Assembly (NCBI GenBank): GCA_022842205.1
Contig: JALHQA010000009.1
Span: 1-64,000, forward strand
Direction: 5' to 3'
Origin: Hyphomicrobiales bacterium
GTDB lineage: Bacteria > Pseudomonadota > Alphaproteobacteria > Rhizobiales > Methylopilaceae
Length of the DNA stretch: 64,000 bases
A model generated the notes under the pieces. That model searched no databases. It saw only the letters and a program-made list of their open reading frames with translations, and had not been told where the DNA came from. A program made the position numbers and the translations under genes. Numbering within the stretch: position 1 is the stretch's first letter; each line of letters starts with the position of its first letter. Below are positions 10,186 to 18,119 of this stretch, one piece after another.

Positions 10186-11211
10186 ATGTCTGCCCAAACC
10201 AGCGCGGCCGGTTCCGGACCGCTGCATGTGAGCCTTCTGGCGATCCCCGAGGCGGTGGTCTCCACCCTCACAGGCATTTTCGACGTGATGAACGCGTTTT
10301 CGATGATGCCGGGAATGGGCGACGCGCCGTTCCATGTCGAGATCGCCGGCACGCGGACCGGCCCGCTCGAACTCGCCAGCCGGGTGCCGATCACCGTGCA
10401 GCGCGCCATCGGCACCATCGAGCGCACAGACATCGTGATCGTTCCCTCGGTCCTCCTCGCCGCCGAAGGCTGGAAGACCGGGCGCTATCCCGAGCTCGTC
10501 GACTGGCTCAGCGCGATGCACCGCAAGGGCGCCCTGCTCTGCTCGGCCTGTTCCGGCATTTTCCTGCTGGCGGAGACCGGGCTGTTCGACCGCGTGCCTG
10601 CGACCGTGCATTTCGGTTATGCGAGAACTTTCGCGGCAACCTACCCGCAAATCCCGCTCCATCCGGAGCGGGTGCTCGTCATTGGCGGCGAGCGCGAGGA
10701 ACTGATTACCTCCGGCGCGTCGATGACGTGGCACGACCTCGTTCTCTACCTGATCGCCCGCCACGCTGGCGCCACCGCGGCCCAGAGCGTGGCGCACATG
10801 TTCGCGCTGCAATGGCACCAGGACGGCCTTGCCCCCTACATCATCTTTGAAGGCCGCACCGACCACGGCGACCTGCCTGTCCAGACGGCGCAGGACTGGA
10901 TCGCGACCCACTTCTCCGTCGCCAATCCCGTCGAGGAGATGATCCGCCGCAGTGGGCTTGCCGAGCGCACCTTCAAGCGGCGGTTCACCGGTGCGACGGG
11001 ATTGAGTCCTGTCTCATATGTACAGAGGATCAGGATCGAGGAAGCCAAGCGCCGGCTGGAGCGCACCGAGGCCTCCACCGACGAGATTAGTTGGCAGGTC
11101 GGCTATGAAGACGCCGCCTTCTTCCGGCGGTTGTTCAAACGCACGACCGGGCTGACTCCGGGGGCTTATCGGAAGCGTTTCCAGGTGCCGAGATATGAGG
11201 CAGTGCGTTAA
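10186..11211 (+). CDS. GlxA-type transcriptional regulator (DJ-1/PfpI + AraC HTH)
   Basis: A 341-residue regulator. Residues about 10-180 form a DJ-1/PfpI-like domain with GALLCSACSGIFLLAETGL, the nucleophile-elbow region of that fold. Residues about 230-335 form an AraC double helix-turn-helix, with RSGLAERTFKRRFTGATGLSPVSYVQRIRIEEAKRRLE followed by ISWQVGYEDAAFFRRLFKR. The ATG at 10186 follows GGAAA. Such proteins usually activate amine or choline-type catabolic genes, but here the divergent neighbour is a methyltransferase, so the effector and target remain open. Confidence 0.88.
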   Translation: MSAQTSAAGSGPLHVSLLAIPEAVVSTLTGIFDVMNAFSMMPGMGDAPFHVEIAGTRTGPLELASRVPITVQRAIGTIERTDIVIVPSVLLAAEGWKTGRYPELVDWLSAMHRKGALLCSACSGIFLLAETGLFDRVPATVHFGYARTFAATYPQIPLHPERVLVIGGEREELITSGASMTWHDLVLYLIARHAGATAAQSVAHMFALQWHQDGLAPYIIFEGRTDHGDLPVQTAQDWIATHFSVANPVEEMIRRSGLAERTFKRRFTGATGLSPVSYVQRIRIEEAKRRLERTEASTDEISWQVGYEDAAFFRRLFKRTTGLTPGAYRKRFQVPRYEAVR

Positions 11212-11271
11212 CGCGAATATTGTTTCGAGTTGCACACACCTGCTATCGAGACGCTCCCGCAAGGAAAAAGC

Positions 11272-11622
11272 ATGACCACCACCCTCTACGGCATTCCGAA
11301 CTGCGACACCGTCAAGAAGGCGCGGACCTGGCTCGACAAGGCCGGCGTGAAATACGTCTTTCACGACTTCAAGAAGGACGGCGTCGACAAGAAGCAGCTG
11401 AAGGACTGGGCCGACGCGGCAGGCTGGGAAATCCTGCTCAACAAGGCCGGCACGACGTTTCGCAAGCTGCCGGACGACGACAAGGAAAACCTGACGGAGG
11501 CGAAGGCACGCCGTCTGATGCTGGAAAATCCGTCCGTCATCAAGCGCCCGGTTCTGGACAAGGACGGCAGGCTGTTCGTCGGCTTCAAGCCGGACGAATA
11601 CGCCGTGATCTTCGGCAAATGA
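11272..11622 (+). CDS. ArsC/Spx-family reductase (YffB-like)
   Basis: A 116-residue thioredoxin-fold protein starting MTTTLYGIPNCDTVKKARTW, where the single Cys in GIPNCDTVKKA is the ArsC-family nucleophile position. FHDFKKDGVD, the KAGTTFRKL segment and IKRPVLDKDGRLFVGFKPDEY complete the family pattern. The short length and missing second ArsC motif favour YffB-like glutathione-dependent reductases over a true arsenate reductase. AAGGAAAAAG precedes the ATG. It ends directly against the convergent EamA gene with no bases between. Confidence 0.85.
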   Translation: MTTTLYGIPNCDTVKKARTWLDKAGVKYVFHDFKKDGVDKKQLKDWADAAGWEILLNKAGTTFRKLPDDDKENLTEAKARRLMLENPSVIKRPVLDKDGRLFVGFKPDEYAVIFGK

Positions 11623-12546
11623 TCAGCGGCGCGGGATGAGGCCGTTCAGGCGGCCGTCGACCGCCGCAAGACCCAGCCCGATCATCGCCATGCCCGCGAA
11701 GTGCCGCGGCAGCAGAACCTCATTGAGGAAGGCCCAGCCGAGGAAAATCGCGGTGACCGGAATGAGAAAGGTGACGAGCGCGAGCCGCGTCGCGCCCGCC
11801 GTTTCGAGCAGGCGATAGAAAACGACATAGGCCAGCGCCGTGGAGAATGCGGCGAGCGCCAGTATGCTCGCGATCGACGGCGCTGACGGCCACGGCAAAT
11901 CCCACGGCCGGTCATGGACCAGCGCCACAGGCAACAGCAGCAGCGACGATCCGATCACCTGCCCCGTCGCGGACACGATGGGCTTTATTCCGAGCCGCTT
12001 GAAGCGGCGGCCGAACACGGCCGCGAAGCCATAGGAAATCGACGCGCCAAGACAGGCGAGCTGCGCCAGCACGTTGACGCCAAGATCGTGCAGAACGTCG
12101 GGGCCCATCATCACCGCAACGCCGACGATGCCGAGAATGACGGCCGCAAGCCGGCCTCCCGTGAGCCGCTCGTCCGTCGTGAAGACATGCGCAACGACAA
12201 TGGTCGCAAGCGGCGTCGTCGCATTCAGGATGGAAGCCAGCCCGCTGGCGATATGGGTTTGTCCCCACACGAGAAGGCTGAACGGAATCGCGTTGCCGAT
12301 GAGACCCATGATGACGAAGGCCAGCCAGGCTTCGCGGGAGGCCGGCATGCGCTGGCCCATTGCATGTACAATCACAAGCAGAAGAAGTGCCGCGAGCCCG
12401 ACCCGCAGGCAGACGAGCGTGAAGGGCGGCACTTCCGCAACGGCAACGCCGACGAAGAAGAACGATCCGCCCCACAGCACCGAGAGGAACAGAAGGAGCG
12501 CCCATTCCATGAGGGTCATGGAGCGGGCGGAAGCCGGTTGCGTCAC
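11623..12546 (-). CDS. EamA/DMT family transporter
   Basis: A 307-residue protein with ten hydrophobic helices in two EamA repeats. The first repeat has LSVLWGGSFFFVGVAV and LRVGLAALLLL; the second has GASISYGFAAVFGRRFKR and FSTALAYVVFYRLLETAGATRLALVTFLIPV, which are characteristic family segments. Such proteins export metabolites or amino acids from the cytoplasm; nothing here identifies the substrate. Downstream of the CheY-like gene on the same strand. Confidence 0.9.
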   Translation of the reverse strand: MTQPASARSMTLMEWALLLFLSVLWGGSFFFVGVAVAEVPPFTLVCLRVGLAALLLLVIVHAMGQRMPASREAWLAFVIMGLIGNAIPFSLLVWGQTHIASGLASILNATTPLATIVVAHVFTTDERLTGGRLAAVILGIVGVAVMMGPDVLHDLGVNVLAQLACLGASISYGFAAVFGRRFKRLGIKPIVSATGQVIGSSLLLLPVALVHDRPWDLPWPSAPSIASILALAAFSTALAYVVFYRLLETAGATRLALVTFLIPVTAIFLGWAFLNEVLLPRHFAGMAMIGLGLAAVDGRLNGLIPRR

Positions 12547-12622
12547 GGGGAGTTATCCGAATGAAGCGCCGCTATAGCCCGTAGAGCGGGCGCCGCCCAT
12601 CCCGTTTCTTGCGGTCAAACGA

Positions 12623-13123
12623 TCAGGACGCTTCCGCGATCTCCTGCGACAGACCGAAGCCCGACGCATTGCGCGCCGGACGCGGCATCGGCCCGAAGTA
12701 ATTGCCGAGCTGCATGAAGGGACGCGGGTGGTTCACCACGAGATCGAGCCGCTGCAGGAGCGACTTCGCCGAAAACGGCTTCACCAGCATTTCGTTGACG
12801 CCCATCTGCATCGCCTGCTCGATGCGATGGCGTTCGGTGTGCGCGGTCATCAGAATGATCGGCACGGTGGCCTGCGGCGAGGTTTCGGGGTTGCGGACGA
12901 GGCGGATCATCTCCGCGCCGTTGAGCATCGGCATTTCCCAATCGACCAGCAGCACGTCCGGCTTGAACTGCTGCATGACCTCGAGGCCCTGCGCGCCGTC
13001 GCCGGCCTCATAGACCCGCTGCACGCCGAAGCCGATGAGAAGGCTGCGGACGATCTTGCGCAGATAGGCGTCATCGTCGACGACGAGGACCGCAATCTGG
13101 CTGAACGGCGATGGTGTGGACAC
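12623..13123 (-). CDS. Single-domain response regulator (CheY-like)
   Basis: A 166-residue receiver domain: acidic pocket VLVVDDDAYLRK, phosphorylation site Asp61 in VLLVDWEMPMLNG, LMTAH, and Lys115 in MLVKPF. There is no DNA-binding or enzymatic output domain; about 40 extra C-terminal residues (NHPRPFMQLGNYFGPMPR) follow the receiver. The start is GTG at 13123 with a GGGGGA ribosome site. No histidine kinase is nearby, so it is an orphan regulator, probably working through protein contacts. Confidence 0.9.
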   Translation of the reverse strand: MSTPSPFSQIAVLVVDDDAYLRKIVRSLLIGFGVQRVYEAGDGAQGLEVMQQFKPDVLLVDWEMPMLNGAEMIRLVRNPETSPQATVPIILMTAHTERHRIEQAMQMGVNEMLVKPFSAKSLLQRLDLVVNHPRPFMQLGNYFGPMPRPARNASGFGLSQEIAEAS

Positions 13124-13231
13124 AGAGATTCCCCCAACGGTCTTTTATCGCCGCAGGCCCCTTAGCGATGGGTGAATCCGGGCACTCAAAAGCCGCCGAG
13201 AGCGTTCCTATCTGGGGGCGACGGAGGAACC

Positions 13232-13546
13232 ATGAAGAAGCCGGTTGTCGTCACCCTGCCCCACCAGCACACGAAAGCCGAGGCAACGAAGCGAATTCGT
13301 GAGGGATTAGAGAAGGTTAAGCCGCAGATTGCGGGTTACGTCTCGACGATGGAAGAACGTTGGGACGGCGACGACCTGAACTTTCGCATCGTCACCATGG
13401 CCCAGGAGGTGACGGGCCGAATCGCGATCATGGACCAGTCGGTCCGGATCGAGGTCGATCTGCCGTGGATTCTCGCGGCCATCGCCGAGAAGGTTCGGGG
13501 CCAGATCGAGAAAAAGGGCGGCCAGATACTGCTGGAGAAGAAATAG
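13232..13546 (+). CDS. Polyhydroxyalkanoic acid system family protein
   Basis: A 104-residue protein starting MKKPVVVTLPHQHTKAEATK, with GYVSTMEERWDGDDLNFRI, IAIMDQSVRIEVDLPWIL, and the C-terminal EKKGGQILLEKK. This matches the small PHA granule/system family found in Proteobacteria. GGAGG five bases before the ATG fixes the start; an upstream in-frame ATG at 13172 lacks such a site. Other PHA genes are not in the window, so a link to storage granules is family-based only. Confidence 0.8.
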   Translation: MKKPVVVTLPHQHTKAEATKRIREGLEKVKPQIAGYVSTMEERWDGDDLNFRIVTMAQEVTGRIAIMDQSVRIEVDLPWILAAIAEKVRGQIEKKGGQILLEKK

Positions 13547-13547
13547 T

Positions 13548-14000
13548 TCAGTCGCCGATGATCTCGTGGCGGATTTTCGTGCCGCGCTTCATGCCAATGC
13601 GCGCGGCGGTGCCGGCCGGGACCTCAAGCACATAACGGACATTGACTCCCGCATCGATGGCGCGAGTGGACAGCGGCGTCGTGCGCTCCTCGACCCGGTG
13701 GACCGTGCCGTCGGCGCGGATGAAGGCCATGTCGAGCGAAACGTAGGTATTCTGCATCCACATCGAGACCGGCTGTTCGCCCCCGAAATCGAACAGCATG
13801 CCGTGGTCGGCCGCGAGTTCGCGCCGGAACATGAGCCCCCTCGCCCGTTCGGGATCGGTATCGGCGACTTCAACCTGGAATGTATGGCTGCCGCCCGCCG
13901 TCTCGACGACAAGCGGCGTGAGATCGGCCGCGCCCGCCGACGCCGCAGACAAAAATGCCGCGGCGAGCGCCGCGGCAAGAATGCGTATCAGCGATGTCAG
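13548..14000 (-). CDS. DUF192 family exported protein
   Basis: A 150-residue protein with a signal peptide (TSLIRILAAALAAAFLSAASAGA) and the DUF192 fold: FQVEVADTDPERARGLMFRR, MLFDF, MWMQNTYVSLDMAFI, and YVLEVPAGTAARIGMKRGT. No ATG, GTG or TTG fits between the signal peptide and the upstream stop. The only well-placed start is a CTG at 14000 that overlaps the cspA stop as CTGA, implying translational coupling to cspA. Biochemical function of DUF192 is unknown. Confidence 0.78.
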   Translation of the reverse strand: MTSLIRILAAALAAAFLSAASAGAADLTPLVVETAGGSHTFQVEVADTDPERARGLMFRRELAADHGMLFDFGGEQPVSMWMQNTYVSLDMAFIRADGTVHRVEERTTPLSTRAIDAGVNVRYVLEVPAGTAARIGMKRGTKIRHEIIGD

Positions 14001-14584
14001 TGCGAAACCGGCAACTGATTCGGACCGTCGGGCAGAACTTCCGCCGCCATCAGACCCTTCGACCCGTCGCCGTAGCGCACAAGCACGGTCTGGCCGGGCT
14101 TCAGTTCGGTGAGTCCGTACCGGCGCAGCGTTTCCATGTGCACGAAGATGTCCGGCGTGCCGGGACCGCGAGTCAGGAAGCCGAAGCCGCGTAGACGATT
14201 GAACCACTTCACCTCCGCCCGCTCGAGCCCGCTGGTCGGAGTGACCGTGACATGAGTGCGGGGCGGAAGCTGGGCAGGATGCACCGCCGTCGACGAGTCC
14301 ATGGAGATGATGCGGAAGGCCTGAAGACCTTTCGAACGCTCCTGGGCCTCGCAGACGATGCGCGCGCCTTCGCTCGCCGTCTGGAAACCTCCCGCACGCA
14401 AGCAGGTGACGTGCAACAGCACATCGGGCCCGCCGTTGTCGGGGATTATAAAGCCGTAGCCTTTGGCGACGTCGAACCATTTGATAACGCCAGAAACCTC
14501 GACGAGGCCAAGCGGCTGTTCGCCACCTGTATCGTCAGTCTCCAACGGTCCCAGCCCCGCCTGGCCGTGTAACCCGTCTCTCAT
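13997..14584 (-). CDS. Cold-shock protein with two cold-shock domains
   Basis: A 195-residue nucleic-acid-binding protein with two cold-shock domains. The first (about 30-95) has VIKWFDVAKGYGFIIPD and DVLLHVTCLRAGG; the second (about 123-188) has EVKWFNRLRGFGFLTRG and DIFVHMETLRRYG. RNP1-like (KGYGFI, RGFGFL) and RNP2-like (DVLLHV, DIFVHM) motifs are present in both. Double-CSD proteins are common in Alphaproteobacteria. The start at 14584 is the ATG closest to the conserved region. The untranslated leader before it (about 110 bases to the sirtuin stop) may carry temperature control, but I saw no defined element. Confidence 0.88.
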   Translation of the reverse strand: MRDGLHGQAGLGPLETDDTGGEQPLGLVEVSGVIKWFDVAKGYGFIIPDNGGPDVLLHVTCLRAGGFQTASEGARIVCEAQERSKGLQAFRIISMDSSTAVHPAQLPPRTHVTVTPTSGLERAEVKWFNRLRGFGFLTRGPGTPDIFVHMETLRRYGLTELKPGQTVLVRYGDGSKGLMAAEVLPDGPNQLPVSH

Positions 14585-14693
14585 ATTTTTGCCGCTACTC
14601 GCTAATTGCCTCAAACACGCGAGTCTTGAATTCACGTTAATGCACCCGGGCGATCTGTCCAAAGCCAAATGCACCTCTCGCGTTGCATTCCAA

Positions 14694-15458
14694 TCACTGT
14701 TGTCGAAATGCATCAAATACCACGCCGAGCGATGCGGGAATCACGAGGTCGGCAATCGAGTCGATCTCCGTCGGTTCGCGATTCACGACGATGAGAATCG
14801 CGCCATTACGCTTTGCAATCAAAGGCAAAGAAGCCGCCGGATAAACGACGAGCGAAGATCCGAGCGCAAGAAATACATCGGCCTCCGAGGCGAGCTCTTC
14901 CGCACGCTGCATCTCGTCGTGCGGCATCGCCTGGCCGAACGAAACCGTTGCCGATTTCACATAACCGCCGCAACTTTCGCAGAGAGGGGATTGTCCAGAC
15001 TCCTCAAAGCGTTCGCGTACCCAGTTCAATTCGAATCGGCGGCTGCATGACAGGCATTTCGCGTATGTGCCATTGCCATGCAGTTCGATGAGCTTTTCCA
15101 CAGGTGTGCCCGCCGCGAGATGCAAACCGTCGATGTTCTGCGTCACCACAGCCGAGAAACGGCCATCGCGCACGAGATCGGCGAGGACGTAATGGCCGAT
15201 ATTGGGCTTCACGCCGTGCGTTGCGTCGTCGAGAACGAATTTTCGCCGCCACGCTTCGGCACGCATCTCCCCGGACGAAATGAAGTCGCCGAAGTGAATC
15301 GGCATGTTCTTCGACCACAAGCCGCCGGGCGAGCGGAAATCCGGGATGCCCGATTCGGTGGATATGCCGGCTCCTGTAAGTGCCACCCCTCGCCCCGCGC
15401 CGGCCACGAGACGGCAAAACTCGTCTATCAGGGGCTTGAGATCGGCCTGCGAACTCAT
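14694..15458 (-). CDS. Sir2-family NAD-dependent protein deacylase (sirtuin)
   Basis: A 254-residue sirtuin that removes acyl groups from lysines using NAD+. Motifs: [20 protein letters not shown] (from residue 29), [18 protein letters not shown] with the catalytic His, and a zinc site from CLSC and [17 protein letters not shown] and VNREPT complete the NAD fold. The ATG at 15458 is preferred; a TTG three codons upstream is also open. Only 33 bases separate it from divergent gloA, so the promoters must overlap or the transcripts be nearly leaderless. Confidence 0.93.
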   Translation of the reverse strand: MSSQADLKPLIDEFCRLVAGAGRGVALTGAGISTESGIPDFRSPGGLWSKNMPIHFGDFISSGEMRAEAWRRKFVLDDATHGVKPNIGHYVLADLVRDGRFSAVVTQNIDGLHLAAGTPVEKLIELHGNGTYAKCLSCSRRFELNWVRERFEESGQSPLCESCGGYVKSATVSFGQAMPHDEMQRAEELASEADVFLALGSSLVVYPAASLPLIAKRNGAILIVVNREPTEIDSIADLVIPASLGVVFDAFRQQ

Positions 15459-15491
15459 AGCTTCCAAACCGGGTCAACCATCGGATTTCTC

Positions 15492-15932
15492 ATGCGCTAT
15501 CTACACACAATGGTCCGCGTCTCGGACATCGACGCCTCGCTCGACTTCTACTGCAACAAGCTCGGCATGGTGGAGACCCGCCGCACCGAGGTGCCGGCCG
15601 GGCGCTTCACGCTGATCTTCCTGGCGGCTCCCGAGGACAAGGACGGCGCGGTTTCCAGGCGCGCGCCGGAACTCGAGCTGACCTACAACTGGGACCCGGA
15701 AGAATACGGAGAGGGTCGCAATTTCGGCCATCTCGCCTTCGAGGTCGACGATATCTACGCAACCTGCGCCAGGCTGCAGGAAGAAGGCGTGACCATCAAC
15801 CGCCCGCCACGCGACGGCCGCATGGCATTCGTGCGCTCGCCGGACAACATCTCCATCGAGTTCCTGCAGAAGGGCAAGGCACTGGAGCCGCAAGAGCCGT
15901 GGTTGTCGATGCCGAACACGGGGAAATGGTGA
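15492..15932 (+). CDS. gloA: Lactoylglutathione lyase (glyoxalase I)
   Basis: Converts the methylglyoxal-glutathione adduct to S-lactoylglutathione. The 146-residue protein has [19 protein letters not shown] (first metal ligand His), [25 protein letters not shown] (second His) and [11 protein letters not shown] (Glu ligand). Length and motifs match the short nickel-type bacterial enzyme. It overlaps the following sulfurtransferase gene by one base (TGATG), so the two are probably one transcript. Confidence 0.95.
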   Translation: MRYLHTMVRVSDIDASLDFYCNKLGMVETRRTEVPAGRFTLIFLAAPEDKDGAVSRRAPELELTYNWDPEEYGEGRNFGHLAFEVDDIYATCARLQEEGVTINRPPRDGRMAFVRSPDNISIEFLQKGKALEPQEPWLSMPNTGKW

Positions 15933-16768
15933 TGAGCAAGACGCTGGTTTCCACCGAATGGCTGGCGGAGCGGCTGGGCGATCCGAATGTCGCGATCGTC
16001 GATGCGAGCTGGTACATGCCGAAAAGCGGCCGCGACGCGGACGCCGATTATCTCGAAGGGCATATTCCCGGCGCGGTACGGTTCAACATGGACGAGGTCG
16101 CCGACCATACGGCCGACCTGCCTCATACAATCGCCTCTCCCGGCTTCTTTGCCTCCGCCGCCGGCGCGCTCGGGATCACGGACGAGATGACCGTCGTCGT
16201 CTACGACGGCGCGGGCCTGTTCGCCGCACCGCGTGTCTGGTGGAACTTCCACGTCATGGGCGCGAAAGATGTGCGCGTGCTCGACGGCGGCTTTCCGAAA
16301 TGGAAGGCGGAAGGACGCCCGGTCGAAAGCGGCAAGCAGAAGCCGAGGCTGAAAAAGACCTTCGACGTGAATTTCAATTCCGACGCCGTCGCGCGTTTCG
16401 ACGATGTGAAGGAAGCGCTGGCGCAGGGGACACAGGTGGTCGACGCGCGTTCGCCCGGCCGTTTCCGCGGCGAGGAAGAAGAGCCCCGCCCCGGTGTCGA
16501 GCCCGGCCACATGCCGGGCGCGCGCAACGTACATTACGCGAGCATCATCGAGGACGGACGGCTGAAGGCCCCGGACGAACTCAGGGCGGCGTTTGAAAAG
16601 GCGGGCGTCGATCCGGCAAAACCGATGGTGACGACCTGCGGTTCGGGCGTTTCCGCCGCCATTCTGGCGCTCGCCGTCGAGACGATGGGCAACGGCGTGC
16701 CGCGTCTGTACGACGGCTCGTGGACGGAATGGGGCAGCAACCCGGACGCGCCCAAAGAGCGGGGATAG
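15932..16768 (+). CDS. sseA: 3-mercaptopyruvate/thiosulfate sulfurtransferase
   Basis: A 278-residue protein with two rhodanese domains. The N-terminal inactive one has ADYLEGHIPGAVRFNMDEV; the C-terminal one has the active loop CGSGVSA with Cys236 and ends near YDGSWTEWGSNP. The CGSGV-type loop favours 3-mercaptopyruvate over thiosulfate as sulfur donor. The ATG at 15932 overlaps the gloA stop; an ATG two codons earlier is equally open. Confidence 0.9.
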   Translation: MSKTLVSTEWLAERLGDPNVAIVDASWYMPKSGRDADADYLEGHIPGAVRFNMDEVADHTADLPHTIASPGFFASAAGALGITDEMTVVVYDGAGLFAAPRVWWNFHVMGAKDVRVLDGGFPKWKAEGRPVESGKQKPRLKKTFDVNFNSDAVARFDDVKEALAQGTQVVDARSPGRFRGEEEEPRPGVEPGHMPGARNVHYASIIEDGRLKAPDELRAAFEKAGVDPAKPMVTTCGSGVSAAILALAVETMGNGVPRLYDGSWTEWGSNPDAPKERG

Positions 16769-16825
16769 GTTCGCCGGCCATCCCGGACGCGCACGGCTCG
16801 GTGCGCGATTTCCGGGGTGACGCGC

Positions 16826-17986
16826 TCAGACGGCCGCCGCCTTCTCCGCCTCCTCCGTCGGATAAATTTCGCGGGCCGCGAGGAAGCGGCCGACCGGTTC
16901 GAGCCCTTCGACCCGGTCCGCAACGACCTTCAGCATCACCAGCATCGGCACGGCAATCAACGCGCCGATGACTCCCCAGAGCCAGCCCCAGAACGCGACA
17001 GCAATGAGGATCGCAACCGGATTCATCTCAAGCCGGCGGCCGACAATCATCGGCGTGAAGAACTGGCCCTCGAGCACGGCGACACCGAAATAGATGGCCG
17101 GCGCCAGCATCGCATAGGCAAGACTCTCGAAGCTGACGAGTGCCACGGCGCCGACAAGGCATATGCCGATCAATGCGCCGAGATAGGGTATGTATGTCAG
17201 CAGCGCCGCGAGCACGCCCCACAGCAGCGGATTCGGCATGCCGATAAGCCAGAGGCCGACGCCCACGGCGGCGCCCGTCAATATATTGATGCCGGTGATG
17301 GTGAGCAGATAACGCGATACGTCACGCTCGATGTCGCGCGATATCTGTACGGCGCGCTTCTTGTCGCTGAGCGTCGGCAGGACTCGCACGAGTTTTTCGC
17401 GAAACAGATCTCCTGACGCGAGAAGGAACAGCAGAAGCACAAGCGCAAGACCTGTCTTGGCGACGACCTGCGGCACACCGGTTGCCGCGCTTTTCAAGAG
17501 GCCTGGCTCTTTCAGGATGACCTGCGTGACCCGCGGATCGTCGCTGCTCGCCATTTCATCGACCTGTTGGGACATCTGTTCGACGAAACCGAACCAGCCG
17601 CGGAAGAGAGCAATCTTCTCGCGGACCTCCGCCGCTATCCTCGGAGCATCGTCGATCAGTTCGCCGAACGGACCCGACAGCGACCAGCCGCCCACGGCCA
17701 TCAGGCCGATCAGGCTGAGAACGATGACGACCGCGCTGGCGCCTTCCGGGATGCCAAGGCGCAGCAGGCCGCGAACGATCGGGCTGAGCAGGACGGACAG
17801 CATGAAGGCGAGCGCAAGGGGAATAATGAGGTCCTGCGCGAAATAGAGGGCGCCCACCAGCATGATGAGAAAAATACCGATGATGGCGATGCGAAGGACG
17901 CCCTTCGCCGATATGGCGATGGGCTCGGGAGGCGACGGTTTCCGGGCCGGAGCGCGTGGCTCTTTCTTCTTGGGTTTCGCGGGCAT
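16826..17986 (-). CDS. AI-2E family (PerM-like) transporter
   Basis: A 386-residue membrane protein with a basic cytoplasmic N-terminus (MPAKPKKKEPRAPARKPS) and about eight helices. The conserved AI-2E segments are LWGVLAALLTYIPYLGALIG and VAVLEGQFFTPMIVGRRLEMNPVA. Members export autoinducer-2 or act as Na+(Li+)/H+ antiporters; the name says little about this one. A GGAAGG site supports the ATG at 17986 rather than a more upstream start. Convergent with sseA, divergent from the cystathionine beta-lyase gene. Confidence 0.88.
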   Translation of the reverse strand: MPAKPKKKEPRAPARKPSPPEPIAISAKGVLRIAIIGIFLIMLVGALYFAQDLIIPLALAFMLSVLLSPIVRGLLRLGIPEGASAVVIVLSLIGLMAVGGWSLSGPFGELIDDAPRIAAEVREKIALFRGWFGFVEQMSQQVDEMASSDDPRVTQVILKEPGLLKSAATGVPQVVAKTGLALVLLLFLLASGDLFREKLVRVLPTLSDKKRAVQISRDIERDVSRYLLTITGINILTGAAVGVGLWLIGMPNPLLWGVLAALLTYIPYLGALIGICLVGAVALVSFESLAYAMLAPAIYFGVAVLEGQFFTPMIVGRRLEMNPVAILIAVAFWGWLWGVIGALIAVPMLVMLKVVADRVEGLEPVGRFLAAREIYPTEEAEKAAAV

Positions 17987-18060
17987 GAACGGCCTTCCAG
18001 CGCGGGGAAATGCCACCAGAAACGCCTGCCGACCGGCCAGCGTTCCACATGACCGGGTGT

Positions 18061-18113
18061 CGGGCTTGCGCCCGTGGGGCAAAACCCGCGAAATGGGTCG
18101 ATCAGACCCCGGG
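18061..18113 (+). promoter_or_regulatory. Structured leader with competing hairpins before cystathionine beta-lyase
   Basis: CGGGC-TTGC-GCCCG (18061-18074) is a perfect five-pair hairpin. Then GGGT at 18095-18098 can pair either with ACCC at 18084-18087 or, as GGGTC (18095-18099), with GACCC at 18105-18109. These two helices exclude each other and end just before the GGG at 18111-18113 that serves as ribosome site. This is the geometry of a translational switch. No known riboswitch consensus was matched. Confidence 0.35.
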
Positions 18114-18119
18114 TATCAC

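Noticed and set aside
17987-18119. SAM-II riboswitch before cystathionine beta-lyase
   Set aside because: The conserved 3' GCTAAA-type pseudoknot strand and loop sequences are absent; only generic competing hairpins remain.
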